A DNA stretch of 50,683 bases from Verrucomicrobiales bacterium (GTDB taxonomy: Bacteria; Verrucomicrobiota; Verrucomicrobiia; Verrucomicrobiales; DEV007): assembly GCA_016795385.1 (NCBI GenBank), contig JAEUHI010000038.1:1-50683 (forward strand), read 5' to 3'. The number at the start of each line of letters is the position of its first letter. Within the stretch, counting starts at the first letter, position 1. This document shows positions 28,455-35,008 of the stretch, piece after piece. A program made the translations under genes and the position numbers. The notes beneath the pieces are model-generated. The model saw only the letters and a program-made list of their open reading frames with translations. It ran no database searches and was not told the DNA's origin.

Positions 28455-29834
28455 GTGAAAATCGTCCATTTCACCCACCCCTTTGCGCCCCTCATCGGAG
28501 GCATCGAATCGTCCGTGGCCACCTTCGCCGCCGATCTCCGCGCCCTCGGTCACGAAGTCCTCGTCGTGACGACCTCTCCGACCCCCGCAAACGACTCCGA
28601 ATCGGGTATCCTCCGTATCCCGTCCCTCCCGGATGGTGTCAGGTTATTTACAGAAGTTGCCGAAACAGGGCCGAAAGGTGTCAGGTTATGTTTGGAAAAG
28701 GATGCCGACACATCCATTGATGATGACAAACGAAAGAATCCGGATAGCGCCGGATCGTTTTACCACTCCATCGAGTCCTTCGCTCCGGACGTGATTCATG
28801 TGCATCAGCCTTTCCTGCTCGGGCGCTGGGCGCAGGTGTATGCCTGGACGCGGGGGCTGCCGCTGGTGTTCACCCATCATACCCTCTATGATCGGGAGGA
28901 AGACCGGGTGCACCTCGACGGACTGGCGGCCCTCGAGGCCGCGGCTCGGGAGCTGGCGATCGTCTATTCCGACTTTTGCGATGGCCTGGTCGCGCCCACG
29001 CCAAGTATCGCGGCTCTTCTCCGAAACCAAGGCGCCGCCGGCCCCATCTCGGTCGTGCCCACAGGCATCGACACGGCGCGCTTTGCGTCGGGAGATGGGG
29101 CGGGGTTTCGGCAAAGACACGGGATCCCCGCAGACGCATTTGTCGTCGGGCATCTCGGTCGTCTCATCCCTGCGAAACGGATCGGTTATCTGACCGAGGC
29201 GATCGTCACCTTCCTCACCCGGGCTCCCGAGGCCGTTGCTTTGATCTGTGGCGAAGGGGAAATGGCCGCGCCCCTCGCCGATGCCTTTCACGAGGCGGGA
29301 CTCTCCGACCGGCTTTTCCTGCTCGGCCGTCTGAGCGAGGGCGAAATCGCCGATGCCTACGCGGCGATGGACGTCTTCACCTTTGCCTCCCTCACCGACA
29401 CCCAGGGCCTCGTGCTGACCGAGGCGATGGCCGCCGGAGTGCCGGTGCTCGCCCTGCGTGCGACGGGTCCGCAGGATGTCGTGGTCGATGGGGTGAGCGG
29501 CCGTCTTCTGGATCCCGCAGCGACTCCCGCGGATTTCGCGCACGCTCTTGCCGCGTTCCGTGATTCCCCCGACCGACCGCGCTTCGCCGCCGAGGCACGG
29601 CGGCGCTCGCTCGACTTCGACCGCAGGGTTTGCGCAGAGGCGCTCCTTTCCGTCTACGAAGGAGCCGCCATCCGCCTCCGCGGACGATCCGATCACCGGG
29701 ACCCCCGCCAAGAGCCGCTCGCCGCTCTTCACGATCGCGTCGCTGCGGAATGGCTCCGCCTCGCATCGCTGCCGCCATCCCTCCACGCGCTCCTTCCCAC
29801 CCGCTGGTTTCCGGGCTTCGCCCCGCGTGGCTGA
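28455..29834 (+). CDS. GT4-family glycosyltransferase
   Basis: A 459-aa retaining glycosyltransferase that transfers sugar from a nucleotide- or lipid-linked donor. The GTG start at 28455 gives MKIVHFTHPFAPLIGGIESSV, the usual opening with GG loop. Later features are DVIHVHQPFLLG, FTHHTLYD, the domain-2 start HLGRLIPAKRI, and EAMAAGVPVLAL within the donor-binding E-x7-E region. The order resembles alpha-monoglucosyl/galactosyl diacylglycerol transferases and their relatives, so a glycolipid product is possible but not shown. Between residues 55 and 110 there is an apparently inserted segment with a 13-bp direct repeat (see the repeat entry). An upstream in-frame ATG at 28350 overlaps the receptor and is rejected. 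Confidence 0.88.
   Translation: MKIVHFTHPFAPLIGGIESSVATFAADLRALGHEVLVVTTSPTPANDSESGILRIPSLPDGVRLFTEVAETGPKGVRLCLEKDADTSIDDDKRKNPDSAGSFYHSIESFAPDVIHVHQPFLLGRWAQVYAWTRGLPLVFTHHTLYDREEDRVHLDGLAALEAAARELAIVYSDFCDGLVAPTPSIAALLRNQGAAGPISVVPTGIDTARFASGDGAGFRQRHGIPADAFVVGHLGRLIPAKRIGYLTEAIVTFLTRAPEAVALICGEGEMAAPLADAFHEAGLSDRLFLLGRLSEGEIADAYAAMDVFTFASLTDTQGLVLTEAMAAGVPVLALRATGPQDVVVDGVSGRLLDPAATPADFAHALAAFRDSPDRPRFAAEARRRSLDFDRRVCAEALLSVYEGAAIRLRGRSDHRDPRQEPLAALHDRVAAEWLRLASLPPSLHALLPTRWFPGFAPRG
28635..28689 (+). repeat. Direct repeat GGTGTCAGGTTAT inside the glycosyltransferase gene
   Basis: GGTGTCAGGTTAT occurs at 28635-28647 and again at 28677-28689, 42 bases apart, so the encoded GVRL recurs 14 residues on and the frame is kept. 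The surrounding segment to about 28770 is more AT-rich than the rest of the gene and encodes a stretch that I cannot align by eye to other GT4 enzymes. It may be an inserted fragment of a dispersed repeat; in my recollection the word TAACCTGACACC appears beside Y1-type transposase genes in other bacteria. Confidence 0.6.
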
Positions 29835-29886
29835 AGGGCCTGCGCCTGAAACGAAAGCGTAAATCCGTTTCTGATTGCTCCTCCAG

Positions 29887-29946
29887 CAGATTCAGGAAGG
29901 CCAACCGATTTTCCGGGCAAGGAATCTGCGGGCCTCCCTGAATCTG
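29887..29946. repeat. Inverted repeat in the 219-bp gap after the glycosyltransferase gene
   Basis: CAGATTCAGGAAGGCC at 29887-29902 faces GGCCTCCCTGAATCTG at 29931-29946 with one mismatch, across 28 bases. AATCTGCGGG is also repeated directly at 29923 and 29941. It could terminate the glycosyltransferase transcript, but no T-tract follows, so a dispersed palindromic repeat is as likely. The remainder of the gap up to 30053 shows no gene. Confidence 0.5.
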
Positions 29947-30053
29947 CGGGAAGGATCTCCTCTTCCGGTCATGCGCAATCGCCGCTCTCCTGAAAAAGGG
30001 ACGCGCATTCGCCGGATGCGTTTCTCCCCCGGTGTGGCATCCTCTCGTCGCCC

Positions 30054-31181
30054 ATGAAAAAGTCGACCCTGCTCGCCCTCGCTCTTCTCACCTTCGCCAC
30101 CACCCTTTCCGCGGAGAATCGCCACGTCTACTTCGGCACCGGCGGCGCGGGAGCCAAGGGGATCTACCACGCCACCTTCAACGGCGAAAAAGGCACCCTC
30201 AGCCCCGCCAAACTCGCACACGAGATCGGTTCGCCCGGTTTCCTCGCCCTCTCGCCCGATGGCAAGAAGCTCTACGCCGCCGCGACGCAGGAAAACGTCG
30301 GTGGAGTCGCCGCTTACGAGGTCGCCGCCGATGGATCGCTGAAGTTCTTCCACTTCGAACCCACCGGCGACGGCGGCGCGGCGCATCTTTCGGTGCATCC
30401 CTCCGGCAAATTCCTCCTCACCGCCCAATACGGCGGCGGCTCGACCTCGCTGCTGCCCCTCGATGCCGAGGGCAAACCCGGCACCGCCACCGTCACCGAA
30501 CACGAGGGAGGTTCGAAGGTCGTCGAAGGACGCCAGGATTCCCCGCATCCTCACTACGTCGGCTATTCGCCCGATGGGAAATTCGCCCTCGTTCCCGATC
30601 TCGGCATGGACGGCATCGTCATCTACGCGATCGACCCTGACAAACCCGCCATCACGAAACACGGCTTCGCCGCTTCCGTTCCCGGCGGCGGGCCGCGCCA
30701 CCTCAAGTTCTCGAAGGATGGCCAATTCATCTACCTGCTCAATGAACTGAGCCTTTCGACGACCGTCTTCTCGTGGGATGCCGCCGCCGGCACTGCAAAG
30801 CTCCTTTCCACGACCCCGGCCCTGAGCGAGGAAGTGAAAGCCGCGGAAAGCTTCAACTCCGCCGCCGAGATCGTCGTCCATCCCTCGGGCTCGTTTGTCT
30901 ATTCCTCGAACCGAGGTCACGACACCGTCACCGTCTACGCCGTGAAGGAAGGCGGTGACGCGCTCGACGTGATCCAGGTGCAGCCCGTGCGCGGTGCCTT
31001 CCCTCGCAACATCAATCTCGATCCGAGCGGCCGATGGCTCCTTGCGGCCGGAGCCGATTCCCACACCGTCGCCGTCCACGCCGTGGCCGCCGACACCGGC
31101 AAACTCACCTACCAGCGCGGTGCCATCATCCAGGTGCCCGCTCCGATTTGTATTGTGTTCGGGGCGGTGGTGACGCCTTGA
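30054..31181 (+). CDS. Exported lactonase, 6-phosphogluconolactonase (YbhE) type
   Basis: A 375-aa seven-bladed beta-propeller of the lactonase family. Residues 1-20 are a signal peptide ending TTLSAE. Repeated blade motifs include LSPDGKKLYAA, VHPSGKFLLTAQYGGG, YSPDGKFALVPDLGMDGI, GPRHLKFSKDGQFIYLLNEL, and VHPSGSFVYSSNRGHD with LDPSGRWLLAAG near the end. These match Pgl/YbhE proteins, including the GGPRHL motif. Export to the periplasm argues against a role in the cytoplasmic pentose phosphate pathway, so a different lactone substrate is likely. It stands alone between a glycosyltransferase and a repeat element. Confidence 0.88.
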   Translation: MKKSTLLALALLTFATTLSAENRHVYFGTGGAGAKGIYHATFNGEKGTLSPAKLAHEIGSPGFLALSPDGKKLYAAATQENVGGVAAYEVAADGSLKFFHFEPTGDGGAAHLSVHPSGKFLLTAQYGGGSTSLLPLDAEGKPGTATVTEHEGGSKVVEGRQDSPHPHYVGYSPDGKFALVPDLGMDGIVIYAIDPDKPAITKHGFAASVPGGGPRHLKFSKDGQFIYLLNELSLSTTVFSWDAAAGTAKLLSTTPALSEEVKAAESFNSAAEIVVHPSGSFVYSSNRGHDTVTVYAVKEGGDALDVIQVQPVRGAFPRNINLDPSGRWLLAAGADSHTVAVHAVAADTGKLTYQRGAIIQVPAPICIVFGAVVTP

Positions 31182-31216
31182 GTCGGCGGGTGATTCGGGA
31201 GGTTCCGCGCGATCCC

Positions 31217-31459
31217 GATGCCGGAGGCATCGGAGCCATTAGCCGGTGGTCGAGCGAGGCACGAGCGACACCACCGGATTCTGGTGGTCTCGTTTTCGCA
31301 TCCCGGCAGGGATGCCAGCAGAGCGTCAAACGCGGATGGGAAGACAACCGTCCAAACGGCGTTGGCTGGCATCCCTGCCGGGATGCATTGACCTGCGGCT
31401 GAAACCGGTGGTATCGCTACGCTCAACCACCGGCTAATGGCTGGGATGCCTCCGGCATC
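31217..31459. repeat. 243-bp nested palindromic repeat element
   Basis: The outer ends GATGCCGGAGGCATC and GATGCCTCCGGCATC are each near-palindromic. Inside them, AGCCATTAGCCGGTGGT pairs with ACCACCGGCTAATGGCT. Inside that, GCATCCCGGCAGGGATGCC faces GGCATCCCTGCCGGGATGC. The whole can fold into a multi-armed structure. It lies between convergent genes (lactonase and trxB) and contains only spurious frames. It resembles interspersed REP/BIME-like elements with the words ATTAGCCGGTGGT seen in Verrucomicrobiota and Planctomycetota genomes. It may act as a bidirectional terminator. A REP-associated transposase fragment is at the right edge of the window. Confidence 0.75.
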
Positions 31460-31462
31460 CCC

Positions 31463-32398
31463 TCACCCTTCCAGCGCCGCGATATAACGCTCGGCGTCGA
31501 GGGCGGCCTGGCAGCCGTTGCCGGCGGCGGTGATGGCCTGGCGGTAGACGTGGTCGGCGACGTCGCCAGCGGAGAAGATGCCGGGGATGTTCGAGCGGGT
31601 CGAGTGACCGTCCTGGAGGATGTAGCCGTCCTCGTCGAGGTCGACGCCCGATCCGGAGAGGAAGGCGGTGTTCGGATCGTGACCGATCGCCACAAACACG
31701 CATTTCAGATCGATCTCGCTTTCCTCGCCCGTGACGCGGTTGAGCACGCGGATGGCGCGCATGTCGCCGTTGTCGTCCGTGAGGTAATCCTTCACCTCGG
31801 AGTTCCAGACCGGCTCGATCTTCGGATTTGCAAGGGCGCGGTCGGCCATGATCTTCGAGGCGCGGAGTTCGTCGCGGCGGTGCACGAGGTAGACCTTGCT
31901 CGCGAAGCGGGTCAGGAAATTCGCCTCTTCACAGGCCGAGTCACCGCCGCCGATCACGGCCACGGGCACGTCCGGGTAAAAGGCGCCGTCACAGGTGGCG
32001 CACGAGGTGAGTCCGCGTCCGACGAGTTCCTTTTCGTTCGGCAGGCCGAGGTGGCGCGGGCTCGCGCCGGTGGCGACGATCACGGTGTGGGCGCGGTATT
32101 CGGTGCCGCCCGAGGTCTTGAGGAGGATGCTGCCGTCCTCTTGCTTCGCGACGCTCTCGACGCGGTCGTATTCGACGCGCGTGCCGAACTTCTCCGCCTG
32201 CTGCTGCATCCGCATCATCAGGTCCGGACCCATGACGCCCTCGGGGAAACCGGGGAAGTTTTCCACTTCCGTCGTCGTCGTGAGCTGGCCGCCGGGCTGT
32301 TCACCGGAAATGACGAGAGGCCGCAGGTTCGCGCGGGCCGTGTAGATCGCGGCGGTCCAACCAGCGCAGCCGGTTCCGATGATGATGACGTTTTCCAT
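31463..32398 (-). CDS. trxB: Thioredoxin reductase
   Basis: FAD- and NADPH-dependent reductase of thioredoxin, 311 aa, the usual length. The FAD-binding start is VIIIGTGCAGWTAAIYTARA, in which the common GxGPAG is GTGCAG, a Cys in place of Pro. The redox-active pair is CATC, Cys133 and Cys136, followed by the NADPH-binding GGGDSACEEA and the HRRDELRAS motif; GIFSAGDVADHVYRQAITAAG is at the C-terminus. It would supply reducing power to CysH and the peroxiredoxin through thioredoxin, although no trx gene is in the window. Its promoter must lie in 32399-32700. Confidence 0.95.
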   Translation of the reverse strand: MENVIIIGTGCAGWTAAIYTARANLRPLVISGEQPGGQLTTTTEVENFPGFPEGVMGPDLMMRMQQQAEKFGTRVEYDRVESVAKQEDGSILLKTSGGTEYRAHTVIVATGASPRHLGLPNEKELVGRGLTSCATCDGAFYPDVPVAVIGGGDSACEEANFLTRFASKVYLVHRRDELRASKIMADRALANPKIEPVWNSEVKDYLTDDNGDMRAIRVLNRVTGEESEIDLKCVFVAIGHDPNTAFLSGSGVDLDEDGYILQDGHSTRSNIPGIFSAGDVADHVYRQAITAAGNGCQAALDAERYIAALEG

Positions 32399-32626
32399 GG
32401 GCGGGGAATGTGGAGAAGGATGGCGGGCGAATCAATCGCAAATCTGGCGGAATGCCGGAGAGCCAGGGGATCGGACGTTACGGCGCGGGAAAGCTTGCGG
32501 ATGGGGGAAGGGGAGAGGGCGTGGAAGACCCGTGGGCTTGACTTCAGATGGGGGATTTTGGAGAATCTCAGGTGTTCATGAGAGAGAGACCTGAAAGTGT
32601 TCGTTTGACCACTTTTTCCGATTCGT

Positions 32627-32673
32627 CCACAAAAACTTGTGTCCGAATCGGATTCGTACACAAATTTTTGTGG
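32627..32673. repeat. Near-perfect 23-bp inverted repeat upstream of the cassette array
   Basis: The arm at 32627-32649 (CCACAAAAACTTGTGTCC then GAATC) matches the reverse complement of 32651-32673 at 21 of 23 positions around a single central G. Smaller palindromes are nested: CACAAN4TTGTG in the left arm and CACAAATTTTTGTG in the right. It is AT-rich relative to the neighbours and lacks a T-tract. It could be an operator or mark the end of the foreign segment. The remaining bases 32399-32626 hold the trxB upstream region and no gene that I can support. Confidence 0.6.
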
Positions 32674-32690
32674 CTAAACAACGTTGGCTG
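32673..32690 (+). other. Integron-type core site at the left end of the cassette array
   Basis: The sequence GGCTAAACAACGTTGGCT at 32672-32689 contains a GTTGGCT core (32683-32689) close to the GTTRRRY consensus, preceded by AAC. It resembles the CTAAAACAAAGTTAGGC part of class 1 attI, or the right end of an attC. It lies 14 bases upstream of the first cassette ORF, where a recombination boundary is expected. Alone it is weak evidence; with the sites downstream it fits. Confidence 0.45.
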
Positions 32691-32703
32691 AAATAGAAAC
32701 GGG

Positions 32704-33069
32704 ATGGACATTTCGAATCTTCATTTCCATGACACGGAAATTCTCCGAGTGGTGGAGGACACGGATGGGGACTCCCTCACCTTCGAGGTCGACTACCCAA
32801 CAGATTGGGACGCAAAGATTTTCGAGCGACGCTGGATCGTATTCGAGGACGTGCTCGAGTATCGAGTGTCGGAAGGACCGTTTCAGGGATCTCCGACCAT
32901 TCTTGACGTGACGATTGTCGAGCATCTCGCCCCTCGCTATCGGCTTCAGATTGATACGAATGCTGGGACCCGACATCTGTCGTGCACCGACGTCAGATTG
33001 CTTGAACACCAACCGGAGGCCGCCAACAAGGGGCGGCAGGCAACGGCTTCGCCGTCGCCTGCGCCCTGA
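32704..33069 (+). CDS. Cassette ORF 1, hypothetical protein
   Basis: A 121-aa probably cytoplasmic protein with no signal or membrane segment. Its start MDISNLHFHDTEILRV is followed by alternating hydrophobic strands (about 25-95), which suggests a small all-beta fold. The final 15 residues (NKGRQATASPSPAP) are encoded by the attC-like hairpin itself, a common trait of integron cassette ORFs. GC content is visibly lower than in chromosomal neighbours. No family is recognised and the function is unknown. Confidence 0.72.
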   Translation: MDISNLHFHDTEILRVVEDTDGDSLTFEVDYPTDWDAKIFERRWIVFEDVLEYRVSEGPFQGSPTILDVTIVEHLAPRYRLQIDTNAGTRHLSCTDVRLLEHQPEAANKGRQATASPSPAP

Positions 33070-33077
33070 CGTTCTGT
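33021..33077 (+). other. attC-like recombination site 1
   Basis: Runs from CGCCAAC (33021-33027) to GTTCTGT (33071-33077), 57 bp, about the minimum attC length. The arm GGGGCGGCAGGCAACGGC pairs with GCCGTCGCCTGCGCCCTG across a TTC loop, with two extra unpaired bases on the left arm and one mismatch. AAC and GTT form the end pair. The 3' core deviates from GTTRRRY at two positions. The stop of cassette ORF 1 lies inside the right arm. Confidence 0.6.
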
Positions 33078-33088
33078 GAAAAAAAGGA

Positions 33089-33478
33089 ATGCTAAGTGAA
33101 TCTTCCAGTGGCCCCAAAATGGGTAAGGCGATCGCTGTTACAGGCTTCTCGATTCTCAACGCGATCTGTTTGATTCCGGCGCTTCTCCTCTTGATTACAG
33201 CCGGAGCACAGCTATTCCAGGAGAACGATCAGCCATTGTTCGCAATCTTGATTACGACACTGGTGGGAGGAATCGCGGCATTGGCTCTGATCGCATTCTG
33301 CGTGCGCTCCGTGAGGCATCGTCGGATCACGCCTGCAATATGGCTTCTTGTGTCGGCCACTGTTCTCAACGTCGCCTCTCTCCCGGTGGCCCGTTGGATG
33401 ACACAACTTGACGAGGGGCGCCGATATCAGAACCCGAACACAGAACATGACGTGGGACTCAAGGGCTTACAGCCCTGA
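33089..33478 (+). CDS. Cassette ORF 2, small membrane protein
   Basis: A 129-aa protein with three predicted membrane helices: about residues 14-40 (TGFSILNAICLIPALLLLI), 50-72 and 83-102. The ATG at 33119 gives a version ten residues shorter and is an equal alternative. The last residues (VGLKGLQP) are encoded within the second attC-like hairpin. No family is recognised. It starts 12 bp after site 1. Confidence 0.68.
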   Translation: MLSESSSGPKMGKAIAVTGFSILNAICLIPALLLLITAGAQLFQENDQPLFAILITTLVGGIAALALIAFCVRSVRHRRITPAIWLLVSATVLNVASLPVARWMTQLDEGRRYQNPNTEHDVGLKGLQP

Positions 33479-33498
33479 GTCCACATCGACGGTATCGC
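33440..33498 (+). other. attC-like recombination site 2
   Basis: The left arm GACGTGGGACTCAAGGGC (33449-33466) pairs with GCCCTGAGTCCACATC (33472-33487) through a TTACA loop. Pairing requires two unpaired bases on the left arm, a G and an A, which is the extrahelical-base pattern of attC sites. An AAC stands to the left (33444-33446). The right core GTATCGC at 33492-33498 is not a good GTTRRRY, so the site may be degenerate. The stop codon of ORF 2 lies in the right arm. Confidence 0.55.
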
Positions 33499-33504
33499 AA
33501 GAAA

Positions 33505-34020
33505 ATGAGCCTAAGATCGTGGGTCGAATCTGAACTCTGGGACGAAAACTACTTCGACCCTTCTCGGCTCAGCGATGGCGTCGAGGTATTTCGAAGCGGA
33601 CTATCCCATCCACTCGTGACCTCCCTGATCGACGGATGTCATGGCACTCCGGAATGGGACCGCGAGCCAAGCGAGACTTTCACTGATGCGCTGTTTCGGG
33701 CGCTGCGGGGATTGGTAGGGCGTTATGGAGCTTCGTGGATCTACATCACTGACCCCGACAACGCACTATCGGTGTTCCAGTGGGAGAAGGAGATCGATCC
33801 GAACTATTTCAATTCCTACCGGCTCATCGAATTTGAGAAGAATCCCGCTGAGGAGGGTGGAGCGAGCTTTCTTTGCATCGCCTTCCACGATAAGGAAGGG
33901 ATCGTTGTGATCGAGAGTGAGTCGAGCTTGAAGATTACTTTGCATGGGACTGCAACACGAATGGACGCGATGCTCGATGCCCTCAGAATCAAGCGCCCCA
34001 CCGAAACAACCAAGGGATAA
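33505..34020 (+). CDS. Cassette ORF 3, hypothetical protein
   Basis: A 171-aa acidic, probably cytoplasmic protein. Segments include RSWVESELWDENYFDPSRL at the start, a Trp-containing centre (YGASWIYITDPDNALSVFQW) and a strand-rich end with FLCIAFHDKEGIVVIES. No family is recognised. It starts 6 bp after site 2 and its TAA stop is embedded in GGATAAC, the left core of site 3, exactly as in classical cassettes. Lower GC than flanking genes supports a foreign origin. Confidence 0.72.
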   Translation: MSLRSWVESELWDENYFDPSRLSDGVEVFRSGLSHPLVTSLIDGCHGTPEWDREPSETFTDALFRALRGLVGRYGASWIYITDPDNALSVFQWEKEIDPNYFNSYRLIEFEKNPAEEGGASFLCIAFHDKEGIVVIESESSLKITLHGTATRMDAMLDALRIKRPTETTKG

Positions 34021-34140
34021 CAAGTCGGAGCACAGAACCCCTGACCCGCCGGGAGTTCAATTCGTCATGACCACTACAACCTCAACCTGCAGCCGAAGCC
34101 GCGCCCCCGGTCAGGGGTCCTGTGTCCTTTGACGTTCGCT
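34015..34140 (+). other. attC-like recombination site 3 (best preserved)
   Basis: From GGATAAC (34015-34021) to GTTCGCT (34134-34140), 126 bp, within the attC size range. It opens TAACAAGTCGGAGC and closes TTTGACGTTCGC, like many environmental attC sites. The arm GGAGCACAGAACCCCTGACC (34027-34046) pairs with GGTCAGGGGTCCTGTGTCC (34109-34127), with one extrahelical G and one mismatch; about 62 bases form the terminal loop. It overlaps the ORF 3 stop, and ORF 4 follows at once. Confidence 0.78.
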
Positions 34141-34146
34141 CAAAAA

Positions 34147-34716
34147 ATGATCCGCGCATTCATAGCCGTGTCTCTCGCAATTGCCGTATCGGCGTGCGAC
34201 TCCAAAGATGATGTCGAGGCAGTTAAGGTCGTCGATTTTGATGAACTGTCGAAAGAGTCCTACGAATATCTGCTGGCCAAGCAGACTGAAGCCCAAGAGC
34301 GGTTCGATTTAGGCGCCTACGAACGCTATGATTGGGATCAAGAGAAGATGCAACTCGTTTGGTCGGATGCTGGGGTTCCCAAAGTTATCGCCGATATACA
34401 GTTCGTTGGATCCATTTCCACGAAGTCGAATACTTGGCTCTGGTCGTGGGCGAACTCCACCGTTCTAGATCAATTATCGAAGGATATGACCACGGTTCGC
34501 GATTTCGGTCGCACACACGGACTTGAAAAGCTGACCGATGAGAAGTGGCCTGCGGAGGAGGTGGACGGCTGGGAGATGACAGCCATTGCCGCGAAGATTC
34601 TAGAAGCTAAGGGGGCGTATCGATCACCAGGCGGCGACGGTTACACCTTCATGGTTTTCACCGATATACATTTTGCGGATGGCCAGCAATCCACCAAGAC
34701 TCAGGTTCAAGACTGA
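34147..34716 (+). CDS. Cassette ORF 4, lipoprotein of the DUF6882 type
   Basis: A 189-aa protein from ATG 34147. The signal IRAFIAVSLAIAVSAC has the lipobox VSAC with Cys17 as lipidation site. The mature part includes FDLGAYERYDWDQEKMQLVWSDAGVPKVIADIQFVGSIS, quoted here in parts: ERYDWDQEKMQLVWSD and IQFVGSIS, then NTWLWSWANS. These match my memory of the DUF6882 family (DWDQ...F/WSD and TWLWSWAN motifs), usually cytoplasmic. Its function is unknown. It follows site 3 directly; a TTG 18 bases upstream is a weaker start. Past its stop the sequence changes to IS30 remnants, so any downstream attC is missing or destroyed. Confidence 0.78.
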   Translation: MIRAFIAVSLAIAVSACDSKDDVEAVKVVDFDELSKESYEYLLAKQTEAQERFDLGAYERYDWDQEKMQLVWSDAGVPKVIADIQFVGSISTKSNTWLWSWANSTVLDQLSKDMTTVRDFGRTHGLEKLTDEKWPAEEVDGWEMTAIAAKILEAKGAYRSPGGDGYTFMVFTDIHFADGQQSTKTQVQD

Positions 34717-34985
34717 AGTGCAACGTCAATAGGATTTTTCGAAGAGCTCAGCGGGTGTCCGGTATCCATGTCGTTTGCGGGGCCGGTCGTTCAGTTTTTT
34801 TGCGATCGCATTGCACTGGGCCTGCGCAGGTTCAAGAGTGAAGCGCAACGTCAATTGGAGTTTTTCGAAGAGCTCCGCAGGGGACCGGAATCCATGGCGC
34901 TGGCGATGCAGGTCATTCACTTCACTCGCGATCACGTCGCCTCGGGCCCGCCCCGGCTCACGCCTGAAGCGCGACGTTTCCCCGG
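34714..34985 (-). pseudogene. Tandem 3'-end remnants of an IS30-family transposase
   Basis: On the minus strand, two copies of a transposase C-terminus lie end to end. One reads LNDRPRKRHGYRTPAELFEK, the other NDLHRQRHGFRSPAELFEK, both like the DRPR..LGY.TP.E.F tail of IS30-family enzymes. The associated terminal word TGAAGTGCAACGTCAAT (34714) recurs as TGAAGCGCAACGTCAAT (34839) and, degraded, at 34965, so the period is about 125 bp and three ends are present. The rest of the transposase is absent. It closes the cassette array on the right. The 293-bp gap between 34716 and 35009 is filled by this relic. Confidence 0.78.
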
Positions 34986-35008
34986 TTCAAACCACACGCC
35001 CCGCCACC

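Noticed and set aside
34726..34935. Intact 69-aa gene
   Set aside because: It is two fused copies of an IS30 transposase tail, not a functional protein.
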